From: Dreissena polymorpha
Lineage: Eukaryota > Mollusca > Bivalvia > Myida > Dreissenidae
Direction: 5' to 3'
DNA: 64,000 nucleotides
NCBI RefSeq assembly: GCF_020536995.1
Contig: NC_068366.1
Span: 20,243,299 to 20,307,298, forward strand
This document shows, in pieces, positions 39,301 to 42,938 of this stretch. Numbering within the stretch: the stretch's first letter is position 1; the number at the start of each line of letters is the position of its first letter. The notes under the pieces are model-generated. The model did not search any database and was not told where the DNA came from. It saw only the letters and a program-made list of their open reading frames with translations. The translations under genes and the position numbers were made by a program.

Positions 39301-40018
39301 ATTTAATGTAAAAGTTTCCAAATTATTTAATTTCATTATTAAGGAGCTTTGTAATCAGGATGTCAATTTTTTTTTTAACAATACACAACTGTATTGTGTC
39401 AACTTACCCCAAATCGTCATCTAAATATCTCACGCCATCGCTGATTTGTGTGTCAAGTCCAGCCTGGTAAGCGTTAAGTGTTTTGCTGACCCTACTACCA
39501 GGGCGACTGAGGGATTCTTTGTGGTGCACAGCGTTTGTATGGTGACTGTGGCCAGCTGATGCAACCTCTGTCCTTACAGCACTCAGAGGTCGACGTGTTG
39601 GAGGTCGCCCTGTATTTACAACACTGTTTGGTCTCCCAGTTATTCCAGAAGAGTTATTTGGTATAGTCTTAGCACTCTGAGGCCGATTGGGATTGAAGAG
39701 GCCTCTTTTTGGTTCATGACCAACAAGGTCTAGGTCTGATTTGTCATTATTGAAAGTTTTGGCATGAAATCCATGAATGATTGATAGGCTTGATCTATGC
39801 ATATTACCATACTTGAAGCGCAATTGTTGTTCAAACATATCATTATGGACGGCAGCATTAACATAGCTCTTTACTCCTCGATCATAAGGCTGATTCACAG
39901 TTGGCAGCTCAGGGGGGACAGGTGGCCGCTGACACAATGCACTGTCCCCAAACAAGGCCAGGTTTGTGAGCTCTGAGTCACGGACTACCCTTGATTTGTT
40001 GGCCGATCGTGAGGCCAT
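6178..40018 (-). CDS. Large armadillo/HEAT-like protein, 16 coding exons, about 1208 aa
   Basis: Coding exons in transcript order: 40018-39408, 38923-38736, 36025-35880, 34924-34733, 32305-32081, 30331-30216, 26770-26642, 23293-23031, 22145-21941, 21273-20649, 17764-17545, 16191-15962, 13149-13053, 9464-9309, 6901-6822, 6321-6178. Splice sites are GT-AG and codon phase agrees at every join if the second acceptor at 17764 is used. Residues 1-265 are low-complexity and basic with repeated RPxSA-type motifs, common in microtubule-associated and ciliary proteins. From about 270 to 1135 come amphipathic helical repeats of armadillo/HEAT type, interrupted at about 750-840 by a Lys/Ser-rich insert. 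The tail has another RRPMSAP motif and WKQEDQVAGVLRQWI. I do not recognise an orthologue; it does not match ARMC2. A scaffold role in cilia or on microtubules is only a guess. The 34-kb span is mostly repeat-filled intron. Confidence 0.85.
6822..6901 (-). CDS. Armadillo-like gene, coding exon 15
   Basis: Acceptor TTTTGTTTCAG; donor GATCAT then GTAAGT in phase 0. Encodes EKIKRRPMSAPVQRAQASKV and PDVWDH. The RRPMSAP motif echoes the RPxSA motifs of the N-terminus. Confidence 0.8.
7535..7885. repeat. Interspersed repeat family D, two units
   Basis: Reverse-oriented relative to 2920. Two direct units with TATTGAAGATAGCAACTTCA, ATGGAGCTGCACATTTTGAG and GGTCAAGGTCATCC, ending GTGTTTCACAAACACATCTT. 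Lies in the intron between exons 14 and 15. Confidence 0.85.
7886..9060. repeat. Degenerate repeat, unit about 160-170 bp, with an expanded core
   Basis: Repeated phrases such as CAGTAACAGTGACCTTGAC, GACTGGCCC, CCCAAGCTAGGTCT and TATTGAGC recur at about 7890, 8165, 8310, 8865 and 9005. One short part of the unit (CCAAGCTAGGTCTGTAGG) has expanded into the 23-bp array at 8350-8780. Confidence 0.65.
8350..8780. repeat. 23-bp minisatellite, 19 copies in two variants
   Basis: Near-perfect tandem copies of GGTCTGTAGGTRAGCCAAGCTA where R is G or A. The order is G A G A G G A G G A A G A A G G A G A. Apart from this base the units are almost identical, which implies recent expansion. Each unit contains AGGTAAG or AGGTGAG, a consensus 5' splice site on the plus strand, opposite to the host gene. 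Confidence 0.95.
9309..9464 (-). CDS. Armadillo-like gene, coding exon 14
   Basis: Acceptor TTGTTCTAAG; donor TTCTAAAG then GTATAG in phase 1. Encodes LIIVRLLVGSDHRLKQLFNR, HGGPQLLLSMAQYTKGLLKQ and EVANTLKSIS, the last clear armadillo repeat. The acceptor abuts a 1.3-kb minisatellite. Confidence 0.85.
9465..10757. repeat. Minisatellite, unit about 58-59 bp, about 22 copies
   Basis: Unit runs through ATCATAAAGCCTTGGAACAA, ACATAAGTACATCAGTGAG and TGCTGGCCAGAACA. Copies differ at a few positions (AAAAG/ATAAG, CAGTG/CACTG). The first unit is continuous with exon 14: the exon edge reads ATGATCAGGCCTTAGAACAA, matching the repeat start. Confidence 0.95.
10760..10927. repeat. Palindromic repeat family A
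   Basis: Contains AAGCGGAAAGTGTCTTCCCT, GATTAGCCTGTGTGCACTG and GGCTAATCTGGGATGACACT, ending in ATGCATTAAGCCCTGTTTTC. Confidence 0.75.
11405..11650. repeat. Interspersed repeat family C (GCAAACAGCATAAAACC hairpin)
   Basis: Left part TGACGCATTTGTAGTCCCTT and CTTCATTTCCAATCCTTAGA; centre is an imperfect hairpin between GCAAACAGCATACAACCTGA and TAGTGTTTGCACATAG; right end CTTCTGCATGGGAAAGGG. Other copies lie at 16873, 17970, 22165, 29935, 33460 and 34325. Confidence 0.8.
11715..11840. repeat. Palindromic repeat family A, partial
   Basis: Half element: GGGCTTAATGCATGTGCGTT, then TGTGCAGTCCGCATATGCTA, TCACTCTCTGCTTTTATTC. Confidence 0.6.
11843..12655. repeat. Interspersed repeat family G with long poly-G runs
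   Basis: Starts AACAAGAGCTGTCCAC and ends in GACGC-rich sequence (GCTAACGCAGACACTCACGC) followed by GATAGCTCACTATATA. Inside are A-runs, G-runs of ten or more, and two direct units with TAGAGTTGTCTGCTCTTGTT and GGTTGGGGTCATGTTGGTAA. A related longer copy lies at 13966. Confidence 0.7.
12660..12790. repeat. Palindromic repeat family A, diverged
   Basis: Recognised by CATATCGTCCTTGATTAAGC and GGCTAATCTGGGACAGCACT. Confidence 0.6.
12785..12990. repeat. Interspersed repeat family B with GATGAGACGCCAC hairpin
   Basis: CCATGCTGGGAAATTTGTCG and CAAAGAATACTATCAGAATA, then a hairpin CTGATGAGACGCCACATTCT / GTGGCGTCTCATC inside AAACAGTTTGGAT / CCAAACTGTTTG, ending CACTGAAAGGGTTAAGCCC. The copy at 32958-33170 is very similar. 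Confidence 0.8.
13053..13149 (-). CDS. Armadillo-like gene, coding exon 13
   Basis: Acceptor AACTCTCCAG; donor ATCATGG then GTAGGA in phase 1. Encodes NMQLSCYGCMPRLLDFLRVN and EDNELLEIM, a clear armadillo helix pattern. Confidence 0.8.
13440..13830. repeat. Diverged GACCTTGA-rich repeat
   Basis: Two related units with TTTGACCTATAAGCATGACCTTGA and TTTGACCTCTAAGTGTGACC followed by gagacag-type sequence. It resembles family E in wording but lacks its ends. Seen only once here, so the family call is tentative. Confidence 0.45.
13966..15250. repeat. Interspersed repeat family G, long copy
   Basis: Starts AACAAGAGCACTGCCTTGCG and ends CCGCACGCCGACGCAGACG, GATCACAATAGCTCA. The left half has several G- and A-homopolymer tracts (for example 14367-14385). 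The right half has four direct units of about 150 bp with GGGCCATAATTCTGTCAAAA and GTTAGTAAGTGTCACAAG. Confidence 0.75.
15359..15874. mobile_element. TTAA-flanked MITE, TTAAAGCCACAC ends
   Basis: Inverted ends TTAAAGCCACACACCTTG and CAAGTTGTGTGGCTTTAA-like (written AATAAGTTGTGTGGCTTTAA), bounded by TTAA on both sides as in piggyBac- or Kolobok-type insertions. The interior has an imperfect duplication of about 190 bp (GGATTTCTATACGTAAACAT region twice). No reading frame. A second copy lies at 57530-58374. Confidence 0.75.
15962..16191 (-). CDS. Armadillo-like gene, coding exon 12
   Basis: Acceptor AATATGCAG; donor TGGAGAG then GTATTG in phase 0. Encodes NQSESKASPPVVEAKPKTRS, CREALIGELEERLIMGIFTR and VKKQSVLLLHDFVQYGE. 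Confidence 0.85.
16472..16597. repeat. Palindromic repeat family A, near-perfect arms
   Basis: GCGTAAAGTGTCGTCCCAGA continuing TTAGCCTGTGCTGT at the left is matched in reverse by ACAGCACAGGCTAATCTGGG, ACGACACTTTACGC at the right. Arms of about 34 bases flank a centre that has lost most of the usual A-rich sequence. Confidence 0.9.
16873..17107. repeat. Interspersed repeat family C
   Basis: CCACTCAGATATGTATTTTG, GCAAACAGCATAAAACCTGA, GGTTTTATGCTGTTTTCACT and CTTCTGAGTGTTAAAGGGTT in the usual order. Confidence 0.85.
17545..17764 (-). CDS. Armadillo-like gene, coding exon 11, with tandem acceptors
   Basis: Encodes AGAVEKASRRLNIALYKMSP, DLAGLIKDALGPQLNPGERA and GLETIQEKLQ; donor CTGCAAG then GTTTGT in phase 1. 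Two acceptors lie 7 bases apart: TTTCTTTGCAG (exon from 17771) and GGCCGCAG (exon from 17764). Only the second keeps phase with exon 10 as drawn, although the first has the better pyrimidine tract. The use of the first would imply a missed exon or another exon-10 donor. Confidence 0.7.
17970..18203. repeat. Interspersed repeat family C
   Basis: CACCACTCAGGAACGCACTT, AGCAAACAGCATAAAACGTG and TTATGCTGTTTGCACATGGC, ending CTGAGTAGGAAAGGG. Confidence 0.85.
18285..18465. repeat. Tandem duplication plus inverted third copy (hairpin)
   Basis: Two direct copies of about 60 bases (TAGACCTGCCTCAGGCAGTC, GACTGTCCACTATAAAACCA) are followed at once by an inverted copy (GGTTTTATGGTATCATTGG, TGGACAGACGGCTCCTGACA, AGACTGC). 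The right direct copy and inverted copy form a hairpin with a short AAGCAA loop. Confidence 0.8.
19190..19775. repeat. Interspersed repeat family D, three to four units
   Basis: Starts GATGTGTTTGTGAAACACAA, TGTCCCCC. Repeated units of TTGACCTTGAAGGATGACCT and AATGTGCAGCTCCATGAGAT, then (CCAA)n and AACAGACCAACAGA, ending CCCCCACTACTATAGTGGGG. Several overlapping frames on both strands are repeat shadows. Confidence 0.9.
19812..20052. repeat. Interspersed repeat family F, short copy
   Basis: AACAAGAGCACCGCACAACG, GGTGCCAACGCACGGCTG at the left; GACAATACCTCAGGTTTTCT, AGCTAAAAATAAAGCTGCAT at the right. Its longer relative lies at 21432. Confidence 0.75.
20130..20560. repeat. Diverged repeat with GGGTTAACCAAGAATTTTGA (family K)
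   Basis: Units with GGTTAACCAAGAATTTTGAC, TAGGTCAAGGTCAATTTCAA and AGTATCAACGCTTTGTAGCA. Related text occurs at 29290-29720. Only diverged copies, so old. Confidence 0.5.
20649..21273 (-). CDS. Armadillo-like gene, coding exon 10 (largest internal exon)
   Basis: Acceptor TTCTTTCAG; donor ATCACG then GTATGC. About 208 residues. The helical start (NRGLTQAIWDKVGVVVTTLL) is followed by a Lys/Ser-rich disordered insert (KSSKKKHKSPNKLKSSSTS) and an acidic stretch, then helices again (RSKAELLHKEACTERRLLRK). The 3' boundary is less sure; GTAGGG at about 20666 is an alternative donor in another phase. Confidence 0.75.
21432..21722. repeat. Interspersed repeat family F
   Basis: AACAAGAGCACCGCATAGCG, GGTGCCAACGCTCGGCTGTG, then TGACCTTGACCTTTGACCTT and ATGCGGACGGCAGACGCCGG, ending ACCTCGGGTTTTCTCTGAAA. 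Confidence 0.8.
21941..22145 (-). CDS. Armadillo-like gene, coding exon 9
   Basis: Acceptor GTCTGCAG; donor CAGAA then GTAAGC in phase 2. Encodes KVEVDDLGSVTEIHMKACMD and LISHSFQLLHSVCLWPLDKS. Confidence 0.8.
22165..22350. repeat. Interspersed repeat family C, reversed
   Basis: AACCCTTTTACGCTCAGGAG, TTTTATGCTGTTTGCTGCTC and AAGGGTTAGAAATGAAGCCT; shorter than other copies. Confidence 0.75.
22765..22992. repeat. Palindromic repeat family A, full copy
   Basis: CATAATGCATGTGTGTAAAA, TGTCGTCCCAAGTTAGCCTA, CAGGCTAATCAGGGACGACA, AACTGGATTTTTGTGTAGAA and AACGCACATGCATTAAGCCC. It ends 38 bases left of exon 8. Confidence 0.85.
23031..23293 (-). CDS. Armadillo-like gene, coding exon 8
   Basis: Acceptor TGTTTCTAG; donor GGGAGG then GTGAGA in phase 1. 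Encodes KVRLLATEVMRNLCTCRKLG, LQLSGYLVPSLEQDSLTILS and KPRFDEERHMWMGLEKFVDI. A broken copy of its 5' part lies at about 24796-24900. Confidence 0.85.
23365..24795. repeat. Interspersed repeat family H, tandem units of about 160 bp
   Basis: Begins AAAAGGGCCTGAAAGGCCCA and CTCACCTGAGATACAAAGGA, with a second start at about 24010 (GGGGGCCTTAAAGGCCC). Units contain TGACCAAGTTTCATGAAGAT, GTGTTAACAAGGTTTTACTA and GGCCATGTTTTTCAACAGAC. About eight units. No reading frame of its own. Confidence 0.85.
24796..24905 (-). pseudogene. Partial duplicate of exon 8 and its upstream intron
   Basis: The sequence from GAGACACGTGCAGAGGTTTT to AAAAATTTGGTCTAAC matches the exon 8 acceptor region (23236-23340) with scattered substitutions. 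It includes the acceptor TGTTTCTAG and about the first 55 bases of the exon, then passes straight into family H repeat without a donor. It is a dead exon copy, probably made together with the family H array that separates the two. Confidence 0.85.
25730..26050. repeat. 44-bp minisatellite, about 7 copies
   Basis: Near-identical copies of GTTATTGGTTACATATGGCT followed by AGTTGCTTACTGAGTGTTTACCA in sequence. Very little divergence, so recent. Confidence 0.95.
26051..26640. repeat. Older, diverged part of the TTGGTTAC array
   Basis: About twelve variable units with CTTATTGGTTACCATATGAC, CTATTGGTTACTGAGGGCTG and AGCCTCTTATT. The last unit reads TCCTATTGGTTACC and runs into the splice donor of exon 7 at 26641. 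Confidence 0.9.
26642..26770 (-). CDS. Armadillo-like gene, coding exon 7
   Basis: Acceptor TTTGTTCCTAG; donor TTGCAG then GTAACC in phase 2. Encodes GPQCASLHLLVSLTADDHGI and TLVPMLLCCMKE. The donor sits directly against a long TTGGTTACC-based tandem array in the intron. Confidence 0.8.
26935..27640. repeat. Interspersed repeat family E nested in the hAT element
   Basis: Starts AACAAGGGACAAAATTGTCA and ends CGGAAAACCTGGTTAAAAAC. Three internal units of CCTTGGAGATATCGACGTAA. The (CCAGCCCGCCAG)n stretch near 27550 is longer than in the copy at 2333. Confidence 0.85.
28035..28277 (-). CDS. BED-type zinc finger fragment of a hAT transposase
   Basis: About 80 residues. SSDAWTFFKRAADKKSATCI, then C-x2-C (CILC) and H-x4-H (HMRLKH) at the usual BED spacing, followed by AEFRCEPSPVKLTS. 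BED fingers bind DNA at the N-terminus of many hAT transposases and ZBED proteins. The frame stops soon after the finger and no dimerisation or DDE region follows. A host ZBED gene is unlikely, because the frame lies inside a hAT bounded by a target duplication. Confidence 0.8.
   Translation of the reverse strand: MPLSSDAWTFFKRAADKKSATCILCPTTLSLQGGTSKLRNHMRLKHPAEFRCEPSPVKLTSCTGLLCGSESESITIFFFA
29080..29285. repeat. 33-bp minisatellite, about 6 copies
   Basis: Tandem copies of CAGTATTGAATCATTAGACC followed by ATTTAAACCAGTC, nearly identical. A minus-strand frame through it gives an apparent WFKWSNDSILD repeat protein, because 33 is divisible by 3; I do not regard it as a gene. Confidence 0.95.
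29935..30172. repeat. Interspersed repeat family C, full copy
   Basis: AACCCTTTCCCACTCAGAAG, GCAAACAGCATAAAACAAGA, CTGTGAGTAACTCACAG palindrome, TTTTATGCTGTTTGCTGCTC, AAATGCGTCAAAATACGTAT. The centre has a clean hairpin. Confidence 0.9.
30216..30331 (-). CDS. Armadillo-like gene, coding exon 6
   Basis: Acceptor TTGCTTCAG; donor GCCCTG then GTAGGT in phase 2. Encodes EVYVEILTHVLSHTDLIPPD and ITASIIREG. Confidence 0.8.
30590..30728. repeat. Short tandem GGGTGCCGATTGTCC motifs
   Basis: Five irregularly spaced copies: GGGTGCCATTTTTCC, GGGTGCTGATTGTCCGCG, GGGTGCCGACTGTCCGCG, GGGTGCCGATTGTC, GGGTGCCGTTTGTCCGGA. Spacers share AATTAAC and GCAAAAAACACT. Function unknown. Confidence 0.7.
30900..32040. 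other. Intron sequence without recognised features
   Basis: AT-rich intron of the armadillo-like gene between exons 5 and 6. I see no palindrome, tandem array or splice-bounded frame. Confidence 0.5.
32081..32305 (-). CDS. Armadillo-like gene, coding exon 5
   Basis: Acceptor CCTATTATAG; donor TTTAAG then GTAGAA; 75 whole codons. Encodes FSYRDQTDVWLEEASVRFLP and LEVKYAACCVFRSIAQYEGF, a typical armadillo helix pair. Confidence 0.85.
32325..32570. repeat. Palindromic repeat family A, diverged
   Basis: AGACTTAATGCATGTACCAG, GTGTTGTCCCAAATTGTCCT, AATCCATAAAAGCTGAAAGT and CACTTTACACACATGCATTG. Lies 20 bases upstream of the exon 5 acceptor. Confidence 0.7.
32650..32885. repeat. Interspersed repeat family B, variant
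   Basis: Hairpin CAGACCCAGATGAGACGCCA / AGTGTCTCATCTGGGTCTAC, flanked by AAGCAAACAGCG and CGCTGTTTGCCAAGGCC. Left part TTTATGCCTCGTGGACTCTC differs from the copies at 12785 and 32958, so it is a related subfamily. Confidence 0.8.
32958..33170. repeat. Interspersed repeat family B
   Basis: CCCTTTGCATGCTGGAAAAT, TTTTTTCAAAGAATACTATC, hairpin GATGAGACGCCACGTTCTGT / GGCGTCTCATC, end CAGCAGTGAAAGAGTTAG. Confidence 0.85.
33460..33660. repeat. Interspersed repeat family C
   Basis: CACTCAAATACGCATTTTCA, GCAAACAGCATAAAACCTGA, TTTTATGCTGTTTGCATATG, end TTCTAAGCGGGAAAAGG. Confidence 0.8.
33722..34150. repeat. Interspersed repeat family E
   Basis: AAACAAGGGATAAAATTGTC, ACAAAACCAGGTTTTC at the left; TTCGGAAAACCTGGTTAAAA at the right; two GACACACCATCCAATGATGG-type units and a CCCGCCCACCAGCCCGCC stretch. 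Confidence 0.85.
34325..34480. repeat. Interspersed repeat family C, truncated
   Basis: AACCCTTTTATCACTTAGAT, CTTCATTTCCAACTCTTAGA and AGCAAACAGCATAAAACCTC; the right half of the hairpin is missing. Confidence 0.75.
34620..34695. repeat. Palindromic repeat family A, one arm
   Basis: GAGCAGACTGCACAGTCTAA, TCCGCGATGACACTTCACGC, then GCAGTAAGCCCAGTTTTCCC. Confidence 0.65.
34733..34924 (-). CDS. Armadillo-like gene, coding exon 4
   Basis: Acceptor CTCTCCAG; donor GAAGTG then GTGAGC; 64 whole codons. Contains SLSQVQEVCLMVVKKSLRLP and ALPVLEV, alternating hydrophobic helices typical of ARM/HEAT folds. Confidence 0.85.
35622..35858. repeat. Palindromic repeat family A, full copy
   Basis: AAACTGGACTTAATGCATGT, TTCCAGATTAGCCTGTCTAG, AACCTAGTTTAAGCGGAAAG, GCCTGTGCGGACTGCACAGG and GAGCCCAGTTTTCCCACAAC. 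Ends 22 bases from exon 3. Confidence 0.85.
35880..36025 (-). CDS. Armadillo-like gene, coding exon 3
   Basis: Acceptor TCTTCTTCAG; donor CAAACAG then GTGCTG in phase 0. The split codon GAT joins to exon 2. Encodes DVGVSLSVVLKTFHQYEEKG and MMTLVHGYTGQEPV, the start of the helical-repeat region. Confidence 0.8.
36180..38480. repeat. Long degenerate array with an orientation switch near 37165
   Basis: Diverged units of roughly 90-100 bp. Left of about 37150 the wording is AATCTGCATG, GTGCTTATACGG, TTGGACCACTAAT. Right of it the reverse wording appears: CGCAGATTAATAGGGG, CCGTATAAG, TTCATTAGT. Between 38130 and 38390 the left-hand orientation returns. It fills most of the intron between exons 2 and 3. 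No reading frame of note. Confidence 0.65.
38736..38923 (-). CDS. Armadillo-like gene, coding exon 2
   Basis: Acceptor TTTGCAG before CAATGATC; donor GACGACG then GTAATT in phase 1. Encodes NDPDHEPISDVLSRLNEYSE and an acidic, Ser-rich end (SSASEDSASDED). It contains several cysteines (CTDCEC) that do not form a known finger. Confidence 0.8.
39408..40018 (-). CDS. Armadillo-like gene, coding exon 1 (residues 1-203)
   Basis: Starts at the first ATG of a long open frame (MASRSANKSRVVRDSELTNL). Ends at donor TTGGG then GTAAGT in phase 2. Rich in Arg, Pro, Ser and Asn, with NRPQSAKT, GRPNSV and RRPLSA motifs, so probably disordered. The sequence upstream of 40018 shows no acceptor joining this frame, so this is probably the first coding exon. 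Confidence 0.85.
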
Positions 40019-40360
40019 GATAGTTATTCAGCTAGAAAAATTAAAAATTTATTAATACAATTATACTTAATTAAGGACATCTTTAGCCATTCAAAATGCT
40101 AGTCTATTTATTGCCAAATTAAAATACAAAAATGTGTTAACGTCATTCATTTTCCCGCGTCCATTGTGGCACAACGTTATATTAAACGTTTTATTTAGTC
40201 TATGTCATTTATTTGTAACATAAACAAGAAAACAGTTACCTGTTAAAAAACAAAACAATAAATAATTTTGTTTTTGTATTACACATAATTATAATAAGGT
40301 TCTAAAAAGATGTAATTAATAGTTCCTTTATATCACACTGTGTTTTAAAGTATAACATAT
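40019..40360 (-). promoter_or_regulatory. Presumed 5' region of the armadillo-like gene
   Basis: AT-rich sequence directly upstream of the start codon at 40018. No TATA box or CpG island is obvious. Placement rests only on the gene start; transcription start is unknown. Confidence 0.3.
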
Positions 40361-40379
40361 TATTGTTAGCCATTTAGAT

Positions 40380-41390
40380 CCAATACCGCATACTCGACTC
40401 CGTTTTTGTTTATGTAAAGGGCAGGGACTGTTACAATAACAGTTGGCTCTGTTAGCCTAAGCATACTTAAGACATAATTTTTGGCAAAGGTTTGGATATT
40501 GCGGTAAACATGAAAGCTTTTGAAGTTCCAATGCCTTGGAATGAAATCCCAAGGGCCATGGGGGAAACAGTAGGCGTGCAGATAAGTGGTGCTCTTTTTA
40601 AGGCCATCATCTGTGGCTATAGGTGACCAGGCCTGTAGATCAAAGGTGCCATTCAAAAAGCTCACCACTGAGGCCTTATGTTACCAGTCCTGGAGAGCAA
40701 TGGTGCAATTTAATGACAAACCACCATTTAAAGTGGTTATTGCGACTTGGCATGAAGAACATTGGTGATTTTTAAGCAGCCAAACAAAGCGACCATAGGC
40801 CACCAGGTCGGGAGATCAATTCTACTATTTACATAGCTAACTACTGTGGCAGTAGGCAACCTGATGAAATATTAAAAGAGCTGTCTGTGGCCAAAGGCCA
40901 CCAGGCATAGGATTCATATTGTTTTGTTTTTATAAAATAGCAAACTACTGTGGCCATATTCAAAATGGCTTGAGGAACATTTGGTGACATTTAAGGAACC
41001 AACTACTATGGGAATAGGCTACAAAGCTTGAACAAAGTATTTTAATGGAAAATTACTGTGTTCATAAGATCACTGTTTCTACATAAATAACCAACAACTG
41101 TGGCCATAGGTGACCAGGTGTGAATAGCAAAGGTTTTATTTAAAAAGCTTACTTATATGGCGTGGACATCAGTCTTTCTATCTTATCTGCCAACCACTGT
41201 GGCCATTGGCAACCAGGTGTAGGGAAAATTGGTGACACTAAATCAGCCAAGTACTGTTTCCATATGCAACCAACCTTGGAGAACAGTTGTGCTTTTTAAT
41301 TTAAGTGCTGCTATTTAAAAAGCTAAGTTCTGTACATATATGTGACCCACACTTATTCTGTTAAACAGCATTTCACTGTGGGCAAACTGT
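40380..41390. repeat. Degenerate repeat with TGTGGCCATAGGNNACCAGG
   Basis: Repeated phrases such as CTACTGTGGCCATA, AGGTGACCAGGTGTG, AAAAAGCT and AACATTGGTGA recur about every 90-110 bp. A 100-codon minus-strand frame at 40366-40668 lies in it and has no splice or homology support. Confidence 0.55.
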
Positions 41391-41400
41391 CTTCTTCCAA

Positions 41401-41786
41401 CAGGGGTTTTTATCTGATTTTGGGGAAAGGGCCTGGCCTTTTTTGAGGGGAAAAAAATCGCGCGAAACGCTGGATTTTGGGGGAAAAAATCACACAAAAC
41501 GCCGGATTTTGGGGGAAAATAAGTAAAGTCTTAAATAATCAATTACGCATATTTTACTGTTTTTAAAACAAATTCAAGGAAACAGAAAATTTAATTATGC
41601 AATATTTTTCTATTTTCTACACTGGATCAGGTTAACTTATATATTTGAAGGTTTAAAAAAAAAAAAAAATATTTTTTTTTTACGGGAAAATGAAATCTAG
41701 GGGAAAATTTACGAGCTGACGGGAACAAAAAATCGGAGGGGAAAGGGCCGATTTTCGGCGGGTCACAAAGAAGGAAAAAAACCCTG
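41401..41786. mobile_element. Small hAT-like non-autonomous element
   Basis: Ends CAGGGGTTTTTATC and AAAAAAACCCTG are roughly inverted. The interior has many GGGGAAAA and TTTTGGGG words, two near-identical units (CGCTGGATTTTGGGGG / CGCCGGATTTTGGGGG), poly-A/T runs and GGGCCGATTTTCGGCGGGTC. Similar in style to the element at 57763. No clear target duplication, so the class is tentative. Confidence 0.55.
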
Positions 41787-41965
41787 TCCACAGCCAACTC
41801 TTCTGGCCATCGCCAGCAAGATTTATGAATTTAGGTTTTCAGAATAATAATAAAAAAAGTTATCAACTACCAAGGAATGTCATGGGAAAAATATAAAACA
41901 AGTCGCGGGTTGTGGTTATAGAATGCATAATTATGTCATAATTATGTTCCTAGTCAGGAACAATT

Positions 41966-41994
41966 CTATCTATCTATCTATCTATATATACTGC
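41966..41994. repeat. (TCTA)n microsatellite
   Basis: TCTATCTATCTATCTATATA, about six units. Some LINEs of this class end in short tandem repeats, so it may mark the 3' end of the LINE fragment at 42000-42470. Confidence 0.7.
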
Positions 41995-41999
41995 TAGTC

Positions 42000-42475
42000 G
42001 CCAACAATTAGCATTACAAGCAGGCGCGTGTCAGTGCTAGGAAATTAAGGAAGAAGTGTATAGGAGATAAAAAGTAATACATAATGTATTTGTGAGACAT
42101 AGAAACAAAGGTGATGGTGTTAGTTAAAAGAAGGAATATACAGATAAAAGGTTAAAAACAGCCAACCTGCTTAGAAACTGTGGTCTTGTTTGAAAACCCC
42201 AAGCCTAAACTGGTCCCGGGTAGGTGCCTGTACAATATTGGCTGGTAGAGAGTTCCATAGGACAATAGTGGCTGGATAGAAGGAGAATTTATAGTAGTTG
42301 CTTGGAGTGGGGATTTGTCTGAATGAAAGAGGGTGCAAATGTCTAGTGAGCCGGGTCGGAGGAGTGAAGTAGGGAGGCATTGGTACAGCAACCAGTTCGT
42401 GGACAATTTTATAGAACATCAGTAGCCGGGAGTCATACCTTCTGTTCCCAAGTGAACGCCACCCTTATTTGTCTA
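42000..42475 (-). mobile_element. 3' end of a jockey/CR1-type LINE, copy 1
   Basis: Minus-strand frame at 42171-42419 reads FYKIVHELVAVPMPPYFTPP and FSFYPATIVLWNSLPANIVQ, the usual C-terminal tail after the reverse transcriptase domain in such LINEs. All upstream parts are missing, so it is strongly 5' truncated, the usual outcome of target-primed insertion. Confidence 0.75.
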
Positions 42476-42938
42476 GCAATTCTTCTTCTTCTTCTTTTAT
42501 AATAATGGCTATGTTCAATACTAATACATTATGGCCTTGCGTGGGGGGTTAAAAAGAAATAGATTGATAGGTTTCCCGAGTTACTCAATCCACTCAGGAA
42601 AATCCTATCAACAGTGATAAAAAAAAGGTGCAAAACCTAACACCTTAAGCCCTTAAGACTTAAATATATACGTATACAACTGTGCATGTGGTGAGAATAT
42701 TAGTCGAGTTAAAAACAGGATAAAAGCAGAATCATGTGATCTAAGGAAGGAACACTGATGTAGACAGCACTGATTTAAATCCAAGGATCGTATCAGCGCT
42801 GACTACATAAGATGGAAGTGTGTTCCATTGTACAACTGTTCTTGGAAAGAAAGAAAATTTGTGGTAATCAGCTGTACTCGGTGGTATTTGGTATGCCATG
42901 TGATGGTGATGGCGTGAGTGTCTAATGTATGGAGTGAG

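Noticed and set aside
6178-40018. ARMC2 or Inscuteable as the identity of the armadillo-like gene
   Set aside because: Remembered sequences of both were compared by eye; apart from general armadillo pattern there is no co-linear match.
40366-40668. 100-codon minus-strand frame upstream of the armadillo-like gene
   Set aside because: Lies in a degenerate repeat, has no splice signal joining it to exon 1, and no recognisable domain.
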